Source of the DNA: Sipunculus nudus
Taxonomy: Eukaryota > Annelida > Sipuncula > Golfingiida > Sipunculidae
Reading direction: 5' to 3'
Length of the DNA stretch: 64,000 nucleotides
Assembly: GCA_026874595.1 (NCBI GenBank)
Contig: JAPPUL010000079.1
Location: 1,481,001 to 1,545,000 of the forward strand
A program made the translations under genes and the position numbers. Of the stretch, positions 44,388-53,115 are shown one piece after another (position 1 is the stretch's first letter; every line of letters begins with the position of its first letter). Under the pieces are notes generated by a model that searched no databases, was not told the origin of the DNA, and saw nothing but the letters and a program-made list of their open reading frames with translations.

Positions 44388-44486
44388 TTAGGATTTGCTC
44401 CAAATTTATGTTTTGATTTATATTCTTTTTTTGTTCCTTTTTACTAAGTAAAAATATAAATATTTTTTTTAGGCTTTGTCAAGGTA

Positions 44487-45602
44487 TTATTTTTTATATA
44501 GTCTTACAAGTCTTCGGGATAGTGAGGTTAGTATTTCATAGGGTATTTGACCCGTTAGTTTTGATTGTTCCTCCTCCGTTATTCCATCCCCCAGTACCGT
44601 TACTTCATCACCTACACCGGCACCTTTAACATCGCTTACATCAATTGCTGTGTAGTCCATGCAGACCCGCCCCACTACCTTTACACGCTTGCCTTTTATC
44701 ACAACTTCCCCTTTATTTGATAATAATGTCGAAAAACCATCTGCGTAGCCTATTGGAATTATACCTATCTTAACTTTACTCTCTGCCTTATATGTTCTCC
44801 CGTAGCTTACACTATCTCCCTTTTCAAGCTCTTTTAACGATACTATTGTGCTTTTTACATTTACCACCTTATCTACTTTTACTCGCTCCTTTATATAATC
44901 CGATGGATAAGCCCCATAGAGCAATAGGCCAGGCCTTACCATGTCAAATTGCGCACTGTCACTATAACATACTATCCCACTTGAGTTTGATATGTGATAA
45001 CTTATTCCTTCCCCTCTATCTCCTGTCCCTCTATTCCCGCTTATTAGCTCTTTAAACCTCTTTATTTGTAAGTTTGTATACTCTGTGTCCCCTATGTCCG
45101 CTGAGGCAAAATGTGAGTATATTCCCTCTACCTTTAAATTCTTTAACTCTTTTATACCTTCTATAAACTCTTTGCTCTTTCTGAAATCTGTGCCAAGTCG
45201 TCCCATCCCTGTATCTACTTTCAAGTGTACACGAACTATCTTATCTGCTTTACGGGCTGCCTCGTTAAGTATTTTACCTCTTTCAAGGTTTATTATGCTT
45301 GCTAATAGATTATGGGCAATTATATAGGGTATCTCTTCTTCTGTGTAGGGCGAGAATATCAATATGTTCTCTTTTATCCCTTCCTCCCGAAGCAATATCC
45401 CCTCCTCTAATAACGCTACTCCAAAATCCTTTACCCCTCCTTTAATAAGCTCTTTGCATACCTCAAATGACCCAAGCCCATACGCATTCGCCTTAACCAC
45501 TCCAAGCACCTTTGTTCTCTCCTTTAGAAAGCTTTTTAGAACTCCTAAATTGTGCCTTAGTGCCCTTAGGTCTATTTCTATGTAACTTTTAGCTTTTTCC
45601 AT
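44487..45602 (-). CDS. alr: Alanine racemase
   Basis: The enzyme interconverts L- and D-Ala for peptidoglycan. VVKANAYGLG holds the PLP lysine; HLKVDTGMGRLG and VSYGRTYKAE with the catalytic Tyr and the GRVCMDYTAIDVSD motif follow. 371 residues, normal. It is the last gene of the minus-strand cell-wall run and sits just downstream of the pyrK-like gene. Confidence 0.96.
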   Translation of the reverse strand: MEKAKSYIEIDLRALRHNLGVLKSFLKERTKVLGVVKANAYGLGSFEVCKELIKGGVKDFGVALLEEGILLREEGIKENILIFSPYTEEEIPYIIAHNLLASIINLERGKILNEAARKADKIVRVHLKVDTGMGRLGTDFRKSKEFIEGIKELKNLKVEGIYSHFASADIGDTEYTNLQIKRFKELISGNRGTGDRGEGISYHISNSSGIVCYSDSAQFDMVRPGLLLYGAYPSDYIKERVKVDKVVNVKSTIVSLKELEKGDSVSYGRTYKAESKVKIGIIPIGYADGFSTLLSNKGEVVIKGKRVKVVGRVCMDYTAIDVSDVKGAGVGDEVTVLGDGITEEEQSKLTGQIPYEILTSLSRRLVRLYKK

Positions 45603-45659
45603 CTCTTTTTTTCCATCTCTTTTTTCCGTCTCTTGTTTTCGTCCCTGTTATACATGTAT

Positions 45660-46481
45660 TTATATAGTTAGATTCTTACCCTTAAATACAGGCCCTTCCT
45701 TACATACCCTCTTATATTCTCCGCATACGTCTATAACGCACCCAAGGCATACCCCATACCCGCAACCCATGAAATTATGTACTGATACCTCGCAATGGAC
45801 AGCCGCTCCTTTGATTCTGAGTACTTCTTTTAGCATCCCCATAGGCCCACAGGCGTATATTATATCGTAAGTCTTACTTGCCTCTTTAAGATATTGTGTT
45901 ACAAAGCCTTTTTTACCATATGTTCCGTCTTCCGTATAGACTATTGGCTTTATTCCCACCCCCAAAAACTCATCCACCCCTATAACTAAACTCTCACTCC
46001 CAAATCCAAGTGCCACTTCTATTTCTACATCCTTTATCCCAACATCCTTTATCCCAACATCCTTTATCCCAACATCCTCAAAAACATCTTGCTTTAGCTC
46101 CTCATATAAAAACTGCAACGGCGCTATCCCTATCCCGCCTCCAACTAATAGCATCTTTCTATACTTAGTCTTTACAATTTCACCAGTTGTAAAACCACTC
46201 CCAAGCGGACCCAATATGCTAAGTTCCATCCCACTGCCCATCTTCGACAAAAGCTTTGTCCCAAGCCCTATTACCTCGTACAATATATGTATCTTATCTC
46301 CCTCTTTTTTGTATATGCTAAAGGGACGCCTTAAAAGCGGGGCTTTTTTCTCTGTCCCCTTTATATGTACAAATTGACCCGGCTTACTCTCTTTTGATAT
46401 CTTAAAATCCTCAACTACTAAACGGTAAAACCTATTTCGTATATGTTCGTTTGACTCTATCTTTAGATTCTTTAAATACAT
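45660..46481 (-). CDS. pyrK: PyrK-like FAD/2Fe-2S electron transfer subunit
   Basis: Members carry electrons from NADH to dihydroorotate dehydrogenase B. The sequence shows RPFSIYKKEGD (FAD-binding), GGGIGIAPLQFLYEEL and the C-terminal cysteine cluster CEVSVHNFMGCGYGVCLGC. A 15-bp repeat (46027-46071) inserts VGIKD three times in the middle. ATG 46481 is preferred: it overlaps the mraY stop by one base (TAATG), and upstream alternatives extend into mraY. Pairing with mraY and alr rather than pyrD is unusual. Confidence 0.85.
   Translation of the reverse strand: MYLKNLKIESNEHIRNRFYRLVVEDFKISKESKPGQFVHIKGTEKKAPLLRRPFSIYKKEGDKIHILYEVIGLGTKLLSKMGSGMELSILGPLGSGFTTGEIVKTKYRKMLLVGGGIGIAPLQFLYEELKQDVFEDVGIKDVGIKDVGIKDVEIEVALGFGSESLVIGVDEFLGVGIKPIVYTEDGTYGKKGFVTQYLKEASKTYDIIYACGPMGMLKEVLRIKGAAVHCEVSVHNFMGCGYGVCLGCVIDVCGEYKRVCKEGPVFKGKNLTI
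46027..46071 (-). repeat. Three-copy 15-bp in-frame repeat in pyrK
   Basis: ACATCCTTTATCCCA occurs three times exactly and a partial fourth follows. On the coding strand it encodes VGIKD. It lies between the FAD and NADH domains, where the normal protein has no such loop. Confidence 0.96.
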
Positions 46482-47725
46482 TATTGCAACTTCAATGTCG
46501 AAAGCCCGATTAATGCAAGAATTATTCCCACTATCCAAAACCTTATTATAACCTGAGATTCTGCCCAGCCGCTTAATTCAAAGTGATGATGGATTGGCGC
46601 CATCTTAAATATCCGTCTCTTTGTGCATTTATAATAAAGGACTTGTAGTATAACCGACAAAAGCTCAAGCACGAATACCCCTCCTATTATTATTAGCAAA
46701 AACTCTTTCTTAAGTATCACCGCCAAAACCCCAACAACGCCTCCAAGTGATAAAGATCCTGTATCCCCCATGAAAATCTGTGCAGGATGACAATTATACC
46801 ACAAAAACCCTATACACCCTCCTACAAAAGCCGTTGTGAATACCGAAAGCTCTCCTCCTTGACTTATATAGGCTATGTTTAGATACTCTGTTATGTTTAT
46901 ATTCCCAGACAGATAAGCAAGTATCCCAAAAGCAATGCCAACAAAGATTACAAGCCCTATCGCAAGCCCGTCAAGCCCATCTGTTAAATTCACTGCGTTT
47001 GACGATGCCGCTATTACAAATGACCCAAATATTATGTATAGATACGGTATTACGATAGGAGTATCTAATATCGGCAAAATAAAACTAATGGAGTATTTAT
47101 ACATGTCAAATATATAATTGTCTATGAAGGGTATGTATAACGGCAGGATCGGCTTTTTTGCAAAGTAGCTTAGTTCTTCATAATTTAAGTGGTGTCCTTT
47201 TGATATGTAGTCTGATATGTGTTTTGGTAGAGTGTTTACAAGCTCTTTTAATGATATTTCTGTTATTATAAACATGCAAATTACTGAGATAACTATTTGT
47301 AGGAAAAGCTTTAGGGAGGCAGATAGTCCTTTTGAGGACTTTAGGCTAAGCTTTTTATAATCGTCTATAAAACCTATAAGTCCAAATGATACAACTACAA
47401 AGAGTAAAAGTATTATATAAGTAAAATCAAGTCGGCCCCAAAACAATGTCGAGATTAGTATAGACCCTACAATTAGAACCCCTCCCATTGTTGGTGTGCT
47501 TGATTTAGTTTTATGTGTCTTTGGTCCATCATCCCTTATTGGCTGTTTTGCGTTCCTCCTTTTTAGGTACTTTATTAGATAGGGACCAAATATTAAGGAT
47601 AGAGCTAAAGCGCTTACTAGTGCATAGCTTGCTCGGAAGGTTATATATTTAAATATTCTTAGGAATGATAAGTCTGTATCGGATAACAGCGGAAACAGGT
47701 ATTTATAGAATATCTCATATGCCAT
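46481..47725 (-). CDS. mraY: Phospho-N-acetylmuramoyl-pentapeptide transferase MraY
   Basis: MraY makes lipid I. Ten or so membrane helices and the conserved loops are visible: KTHKTKSSTPTMGG, DDYKKLSLKSSKGL, NAVNLTDGLDGLAIG, FMGDTGSLSLGG and APIHHHFELSGWAESQVI. 414 residues, a little longer than the common 360 because of an extra loop (residues about 150-200). The stop overlaps the pyrK start by one base. Confidence 0.95.
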   Translation of the reverse strand: MAYEIFYKYLFPLLSDTDLSFLRIFKYITFRASYALVSALALSLIFGPYLIKYLKRRNAKQPIRDDGPKTHKTKSSTPTMGGVLIVGSILISTLFWGRLDFTYIILLLFVVVSFGLIGFIDDYKKLSLKSSKGLSASLKLFLQIVISVICMFIITEISLKELVNTLPKHISDYISKGHHLNYEELSYFAKKPILPLYIPFIDNYIFDMYKYSISFILPILDTPIVIPYLYIIFGSFVIAASSNAVNLTDGLDGLAIGLVIFVGIAFGILAYLSGNINITEYLNIAYISQGGELSVFTTAFVGGCIGFLWYNCHPAQIFMGDTGSLSLGGVVGVLAVILKKEFLLIIIGGVFVLELLSVILQVLYYKCTKRRIFKMAPIHHHFELSGWAESQVIIRFWIVGIILALIGLSTLKLQ

Positions 47726-47728
47726 TTA

Positions 47729-47779
47729 TTTTCTCTAAGTTTTACTTTTCTCTAAGTTTTACTTTTATCTAAGTTTTAC
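47729..47779 (-). repeat. Three-copy 17-bp repeat between murF and mraY
   Basis: TTTTCTCTAAGTTTTAC is repeated three times (last copy with one base change) right upstream of the mraY ATG. On the coding strand the unit reads GTAAAACTTAGAGAAAA. Confidence 0.93.
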
Positions 47780-47808
47780 TTTTATACTAAGATTATTTAA
47801 TAAGATTA

Positions 47809-49278
47809 TTAACTTGTAACGATTAGCTTGTTTGCTACCTCTTCTAAAGATAATACGCGTGAGGCCTTAAAATATACATAATCACCCGCTTTTAGTATAC
47901 TTTTTAGCTTTATATAAAGTTTTGTCTTTTGAGTATCTGCAAACTCAAATACATTAGAACTATTAAAGCCTCCCAAAATCGCTCCTTCTGCTATGTATTT
48001 GGCAAAAGCACCAATCGTAAACACATACCTTATTTCTCTTTTATACTGACTAAGCAAATATCCAAGCTCCTTATGATACTTTTTACTCTCTTTTCCAAGT
48101 TCTTCCATGTCTCCAAGTACCACAACCCGCTTTATAGCAAAAGCTTTCCTGTCTTTAGCTTTTTCTCTATTATTATTATAATCCTTCTTATTATAATTCT
48201 TTGTCTTTGCAATCGGTAACTTTATGAAAAACTCAAGTCCCGCTTCCATAGACCCAGGATTTGCATTGTAGCAGTCCTTTATTACCATATAGTACCCAGG
48301 GACTATCTCATTCCTAAGACTCCCATCCAATACCGATACCTTCTTTATCCCCTCCGCTATCTCTAAATCCTTAAGTCCAAGTAACGAAGAGCACAGTATC
48401 CCAAAATTTAAGTTAGTTAGGTTATGTTCTCCCAAAAGTTTGTAAGTACATATTAGCCCATTATATTCTAACTTGTAGCCTTCCATTATATCATAACTTA
48501 GTACCTTGAATGGTCTGTTCCTACTTGAAAAAGACTTTACCATTACTTTAGATTTGTCCTTTAAGAATAAAAAACTCGCATCATCTTCATTTAAGATTAG
48601 GGCTTCTTTTGTATGTTCTGTTATGCTTATCTTTTCCTTGCTTATCTTTTCTTTACTATCTCCTAGAAATTCACTGTGCGCTATTGATATGTTTGTTATT
48701 ATACTGTAATCAGGATTTAGTATTCTTGATAAGCTCTTTATATCTCCTCGTTTGCCACTACCAAGCTCTATTACTAAAACTTCATCTTCTTTGCTTACTC
48801 TTAATAGAGTCTTTGGTACTCCTATTTGGTTATTTAGATTCCCCTCTGTTGCCAATACCTTATATTTTGTGCTTAGTATTGTTTTTAGTATCTCTTTTGT
48901 GGATGTCTTGCCGTTGCTCCCTGTAACTCCTACCTTTATTAGAGATTTGAACTTCTTTAAATAATTATATGCTATCTCTTGGTAGGCTTTTAATGTATCT
49001 TCTACTCCTATTACTAAAAGCTCTTTAGAAACTGTTTGCTTTACTAAACTCCATTTTAATCTCTTTATTATAACTCCTATAACTCCACGTCTTTTTGCTT
49101 CTGATATATAGTTATGTCCGTCAAATTTCTCTCCTTTAAGGCATAAAAATACCTCATCCTTACCTATACTCCTACTGTCTGTGCTTATATTATATACATA
49201 TACTCTTTTAGAGCCTCCATGTTGTAAAATACAACCTCCACTAAACTTTAAAAGCTCTTTTATATGAAGTCTTTCCAT
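47809..49278 (-). CDS. murF: UDP-MurNAc-tripeptide D-alanyl-D-alanine ligase MurF
   Basis: MurF adds D-Ala-D-Ala to the tripeptide nucleotide. The P-loop GVTGSNGKTSTKEIL, the ELGSGKRGDIKSL region, NISIAHSEFLGD and DCYNANPGSMEAGLEF fit. 489 residues, slightly long; a Lys/Arg-rich stretch near residue 375 (NYNKKDYNNNREKAKDRK) inflates the third domain. AAGGGTTT before the ATG. It is separated from murE by the duplicated 172-bp segment. Confidence 0.95.
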   Translation of the reverse strand: MERLHIKELLKFSGGCILQHGGSKRVYVYNISTDSRSIGKDEVFLCLKGEKFDGHNYISEAKRRGVIGVIIKRLKWSLVKQTVSKELLVIGVEDTLKAYQEIAYNYLKKFKSLIKVGVTGSNGKTSTKEILKTILSTKYKVLATEGNLNNQIGVPKTLLRVSKEDEVLVIELGSGKRGDIKSLSRILNPDYSIITNISIAHSEFLGDSKEKISKEKISITEHTKEALILNEDDASFLFLKDKSKVMVKSFSSRNRPFKVLSYDIMEGYKLEYNGLICTYKLLGEHNLTNLNFGILCSSLLGLKDLEIAEGIKKVSVLDGSLRNEIVPGYYMVIKDCYNANPGSMEAGLEFFIKLPIAKTKNYNKKDYNNNREKAKDRKAFAIKRVVVLGDMEELGKESKKYHKELGYLLSQYKREIRYVFTIGAFAKYIAEGAILGGFNSSNVFEFADTQKTKLYIKLKSILKAGDYVYFKASRVLSLEEVANKLIVTS

Positions 49279-49296
49279 CTAAACCCTTTCTTACTT

Positions 49297-49640
49297 AATA
49301 CTTGCTTAATTCTTAATCGCTTTTTAGCTCAAGCACTACCTCGCGATCACTAAAATGTATTACCCTGTCATGTAGGATTATCCTCATGTCCCTTCCCCGC
49401 GATTAGTACTATATCATCCTTTTTCGATAGCTTTAGGACTTCTTTTTTTTAATTTGTACTCTATCTTTAATACTTGCTTAATTCTTAATCGCTTTTTAGC
49501 TCAAGCACTACCTCGCGATCACTAAAATGTATTACCCTGTCATGTAGGATTATCCTCATGTCCCTTCCCCGCGATTAGTACTATATCATCCTTTTTCGAT
49601 AGCTTTAGGACTTCTTTTTTTTAATTTGTACTCTATCTTT
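49297..49640 (-). repeat. Two degenerate copies of the murE 3' end (172-bp unit)
   Basis: The 172-bp unit occurs twice in exact form (49297-49468, 49469-49640), then a third related copy is the genuine murE 3' end from 49641. Each extra copy matches the last ~40 codons and stop of murE. It lacks 5 bp of the genuine copy (genuine TAGGATTTGATAATCC, copies TAGGATTATCC) and has an A for G near 49436. The deletion causes a frameshift with early stop, so these are dead fragments. The identity of the two copies shows that the second duplication is recent. Confidence 0.97.
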
Positions 49641-49656
49641 AATACTTGCTTAATTC

Positions 49657-51270
49657 TTAATCGCTTTTTAGCTCAAGCACTACCTCGCGATCACTAAAAT
49701 GTATTACCCTGTCATGTAGGATTTGATAATCCTCATGTCCCTTCCCCGCGATTAGTACTATATCATCCTTTTTCGATAGCTTTAGGGCTTCTTTTATTGC
49801 TTCGTATCTGTTTGTTATCTTTATATAATTATCTTCTTTGCTATAGGCTTTTAATATGTTTTCTATTATTGCTTCCGGTTCCTCTTTTCGGGGATTGTCA
49901 CTTGTTATAATCGATAGATCGCTATATTTTGCTGCTACTCTGCCCATCAAAACCCTTTTGCTTTTGTCTCTATTACCTCCACACCCAAATACGCATATTA
50001 TCCGTCCTTTGCTAAGCTCCTTTATCGCCTCTAATACATTCTTAAGGGCATCGTCTGTATGCGCATAATCTATTACTACGTATGCTCCATTTGTATGCTT
50101 TATTACCTCGAATCTGCCAGGAACTCTAACTGCTTTAAGCCCGCTTTTTATATCTTTTAAGCCTATACCCAAAAAGTAGCTTATTATATAGGCTCCAAGA
50201 CTATTTTGTATATTGAATTTACCCGATAAAGAAACTTCTATAAAAACACTATCTTTAAAAACACTATCTTTTGCCTTGTCCTCTAAATCCCCTGCCTTGT
50301 CTCCTGCTTTATGTGCTACCTTAAAACTACCGTCGCCAAACATACTCTTTATATCATAAGCTTTGTAATCTGCACCCGCACCAACCCCGTAACTCCTATG
50401 CTCAAGCCCAAGCCCCTCTATATGTTTTTGTAGCTCTTTGCTTTTATATATCTCTTTATTATATATTGCAAGTTTTACGCTCTTACTACTTTCTTTTAGT
50501 AAGATAAATATTTTCTTCTTTGCTTTGTAATATTCTTCCATCGTTTTATGATAGTCAAAATGATCTTCTGTTATATTCGTTATAAGTACAATATCAAAAT
50601 TAAGTCCGTATGCACGCTCTTGTACCAAAGCGTGTGATGATACTTCCATAAAACAGTATTCTACCCCTTCTAATACCATTTGGGATAACGTCTTATTTAA
50701 CGATATACTATCTGGAGTCGTTACTTCTGAGGACATCTGCTTGCCGCATATGTAGTTTGAAATTGTCCCTATTACGCCTACCTTTTTGCCTGCTGTCTCG
50801 AATATGCTTTTTAACATGTAGGTTATTGTTGTTTTGCCGTTTGTTCCTGTTATCCCGATAAGTTTTAGCTTGCTTGATGGATCGTTATAATAATATCTTG
50901 TTATAAGTGCAAGCGCTCGCTTTGGGTTTTTATGTACTATTATTACTACTCCAAGACATTTAAGTTTTTCTTCGTTTAATTCATAATTAAAGTCAACTAT
51001 TATGCAACATGCACCGCATTTTATCGCTTCGTTTATATATTTATGTCCATCTTTTCTATAGCCTCTTATCGCTACAAATATATACCCTTCCTTAACCCTT
51101 CTTGAATCTTGTTCTATCCCTCTTACAACTTTTTCTAAACTTTCTTTAGAAGATGAATTTAGAATCTTCTTACAAAATATATCTTTAGTATTATTAGCTT
51201 TTTTAACATCGTTTTTAACATCGTTTTTAACATCGTTTAGAACACTTAGTACTTCATAAAGCCGCTTCAT
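49657..51270 (-). CDS. murE: UDP-MurNAc-dipeptide diamino acid ligase MurE
   Basis: MurE adds the third amino acid of the peptide stem. GITGTNGKTTITYMLKS, EVSSHALVQERAYGL, DYAHTDDALKNVLEAI and ITSDNPRKEEP are present; the DNPR signature is the one commonly linked with meso-diaminopimelate addition, though specificity cannot be proven here. 537 residues, slightly long: in-frame repeats NDVK (12-bp unit, 51201-51238), AGDK and KDSVF enlarge the linkers. The stop is followed by two degenerate copies of its own 3' end. Confidence 0.95.
   Translation of the reverse strand: MKRLYEVLSVLNDVKNDVKNDVKKANNTKDIFCKKILNSSSKESLEKVVRGIEQDSRRVKEGYIFVAIRGYRKDGHKYINEAIKCGACCIIVDFNYELNEEKLKCLGVVIIVHKNPKRALALITRYYYNDPSSKLKLIGITGTNGKTTITYMLKSIFETAGKKVGVIGTISNYICGKQMSSEVTTPDSISLNKTLSQMVLEGVEYCFMEVSSHALVQERAYGLNFDIVLITNITEDHFDYHKTMEEYYKAKKKIFILLKESSKSVKLAIYNKEIYKSKELQKHIEGLGLEHRSYGVGAGADYKAYDIKSMFGDGSFKVAHKAGDKAGDLEDKAKDSVFKDSVFIEVSLSGKFNIQNSLGAYIISYFLGIGLKDIKSGLKAVRVPGRFEVIKHTNGAYVVIDYAHTDDALKNVLEAIKELSKGRIICVFGCGGNRDKSKRVLMGRVAAKYSDLSIITSDNPRKEEPEAIIENILKAYSKEDNYIKITNRYEAIKEALKLSKKDDIVLIAGKGHEDYQILHDRVIHFSDREVVLELKSD
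51201..51238 (-). repeat. 12-bp in-frame repeat at the murE N-terminus
   Basis: The unit TTTTAACATCGT occurs three times (encoding NDVK repeats) and separates the first dozen residues from the conserved domain 1. Confidence 0.93.
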
Positions 51271-51302
51271 TAAACCTTATACAAAACCTCTCTTTTTTAA
51301 TT

Positions 51303-51728
51303 TTATTCCTTATCTTCATTTATCCCTTCTTTTGCCCCTTCTTTTGCCCCTTCATTGTTTATTAATTCTTCTATTAGTTTCTCTTTGTCCTTAATCCCGC
51401 TTAGTTTAAAATCACTTCTTTTTGTCTTTTCCATCTTAAGCAGCTTTTGTGCATTCTTTATAACGCTTTCCTTTTGCCTAAGTCGTTCGTATTCTACTTT
51501 GTTTTTGTAATATTCCTTTTGTAGTTTAAGTCGTTCGTTCTTCGCTTCATTTAATTCTTTGTTTAGACTAAGTCCTTTTATATTTTGCCACATCAAAAAT
51601 GATACCAGAGTCGTAAGTAGTACTATTAGCAAAGTTATACGAGCTATGAAATGTTTCCTTTTACCCTCTAAAGCTTCATCTTTAGGCATAATCCTTTTAC
51701 TTTTTCTTTTGTTTGCTCTTTTTAGCAT
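51303..51728 (-). CDS. ftsL: FtsL-like division protein
   Basis: A 141-residue protein with a short cytoplasmic basic segment, one membrane helix (residues about 30-50, FIARITLLIVLLTTLVSFLMW) and a Lys/Glu-rich coiled coil (about 55-110), the plan of FtsL. The tail carries EGAK repeats. It lies between rsmH and murE, the FtsL position; the sequence itself has no diagnostic motif. ftsI, normally next, is absent. Confidence 0.75.
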   Translation of the reverse strand: MLKRANKRKSKRIMPKDEALEGKRKHFIARITLLIVLLTTLVSFLMWQNIKGLSLNKELNEAKNERLKLQKEYYKNKVEYERLRQKESVIKNAQKLLKMEKTKRSDFKLSGIKDKEKLIEELINNEGAKEGAKEGINEDKE

Positions 51729-51763
51729 CTTTTGACTATCTTTTTAGCATCTTTTGACTATCC
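51724..51763 (-). repeat. 22-bp duplication of the ftsL start region
   Basis: A unit of 22 bp, beginning AGCATCTTTTGACTATC, is present twice (second copy partial). Each carries the ATG; the upstream ATG (51750) is followed by a stop four codons later, so only the downstream ATG (51728) is productive. Confidence 0.95.
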
Positions 51764-51827
51764 ATTTTAAAATACTCTTTAGCAGATGCTTTGTAAATTA
51801 TAAACTCTATATTAGACACTCTATTGC

Positions 51828-52979
51828 TTACTTAAAACTGTAATCCTTGTAAAGCACTTTTTTTGCATTTTGAAATAAATATTCCTTTTTAAACGGATCT
51901 TGCTCTTCGTATACTTTTTCTACAACCCGTAACTTTGTGCTCCTTGATGCTGGATTTAATGCCTTTTCATCTTCACCTGGTCTTATCACCTTCTTATTTA
52001 CTCGTTTTAGAGTTGCACGACCAAGACATTGGCATACGTTTGTTATCGGACATATGCAAGAAAGCTCGAAATACTTTAGTATGTTTTTGACTATTCTATC
52101 TTCTAGTGAATGGAACGTTAAAATTGCTATGCGTCCTCCTTCTTTAAGATAATAAATAGCATCAATAAGCCCGCGTTCTATATGATAAAACTCTTGGTTT
52201 ACGTATATTCTAAGTGCTTGGAAGGTTTTGGTTGCAGGATGTGTTTTTATGTGTCTTTTTTGTCTTTTGGCATGGCTTACTATATTTGCAAGTTCATAGG
52301 CAGACTCTATCTTTTTAATGGCTCTTCTTTTTATAATCTCACGTGAAATAAAAAAAGCCTTATCCTCATCAGCAAATTCCTTTAAAATGCGAATAATATT
52401 CTCTTGACTATATGAGTTTATAATATCATAAGCATTTTGGTTTTGTTTTTTAGTTATATCATACGGATCAAGTTGGGTGTCAAGACGCATATCAAGACTA
52501 CTTGTATCATTAAAGCTAAAACCCCGAGTATCCATTTTATAATGAAACATAGAAATACCAAGGTCAAAGAGGAAATAGTCAACACATGGTTTATGAGGCT
52601 CCTTATCAGGGTAAGGATTTTCTGTAATGGTATTTTTAATGGTATTTTTAATAATGTTTTTTATGGAGGAGAAGTTTTTGTTATAGAAATATAATTTATT
52701 TAAGTTTTTATGATAATCCTGGTTTATGAATAGAAGGGCATTATTTTTGTGAAGGATGCGTTTTTTGGCGTGCTTTAGGATATTTTCATCTCTATCTAAA
52801 AGAATAAGGTTTGAATTTTTAATAAAAGGTAGTAGGAAAGCGCTATGTCCGCCCTCGCCGGCGGTACAGTCGAAAATAGTTTTGTTATTAATGTTTTTTG
52901 ATTTTCTTATGGGATAAATTGGATTATTAGAAAAAGCGTTTTTAATTTCGCAAGCTAAAATAGGTTTGTGAAAATACAT
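51828..52979 (-). CDS. rsmH: 16S rRNA m4C1402 methyltransferase RsmH
   Basis: RsmH methylates N4 of C1402. FDCTAGEGGHSAFLL is the SAM site; FDLGISMFHYKMDTRGFSFNDTSSLDMRLD, FHSLEDRIVKNIL and KALNPASRSTKLRVVE follow. The open frame runs 30 residues further (to 53069), but those residues are hydrophobic and non-family; MYFHKPILACEIKNAF at ATG 52979 is the natural start. Length 383, long because of an Asn/Lys-rich loop near residues 80-130. The base composition changes inside this gene (C-rich plus strand at its 3' end, G-rich at its 5' end). Confidence 0.92.
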   Translation of the reverse strand: MYFHKPILACEIKNAFSNNPIYPIRKSKNINNKTIFDCTAGEGGHSAFLLPFIKNSNLILLDRDENILKHAKKRILHKNNALLFINQDYHKNLNKLYFYNKNFSSIKNIIKNTIKNTITENPYPDKEPHKPCVDYFLFDLGISMFHYKMDTRGFSFNDTSSLDMRLDTQLDPYDITKKQNQNAYDIINSYSQENIIRILKEFADEDKAFFISREIIKRRAIKKIESAYELANIVSHAKRQKRHIKTHPATKTFQALRIYVNQEFYHIERGLIDAIYYLKEGGRIAILTFHSLEDRIVKNILKYFELSCICPITNVCQCLGRATLKRVNKKVIRPGEDEKALNPASRSTKLRVVEKVYEEQDPFKKEYLFQNAKKVLYKDYSFK

Positions 52980-53091
52980 ATTAAAAAGATGATAAAAAGA
53001 TGATAAAAAAAATAATAATCTTAAGCAAATAAAGAATAATAACAAAGGAGAAAATGGCAAACTAATCATATTAGCTTACAAACCGATAAGA

Positions 53092-53115
53092 AAAGATGTG
53101 AATAAAGATGTGAAT
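53092..53115 (+). repeat. 12-bp duplication at the trpF start
   Basis: AAAGATGTGAAT is repeated exactly twice, holding the GTG start codon of trpF twice (53098 and 53110), in frame, so two start sites are possible. Confidence 0.95.
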
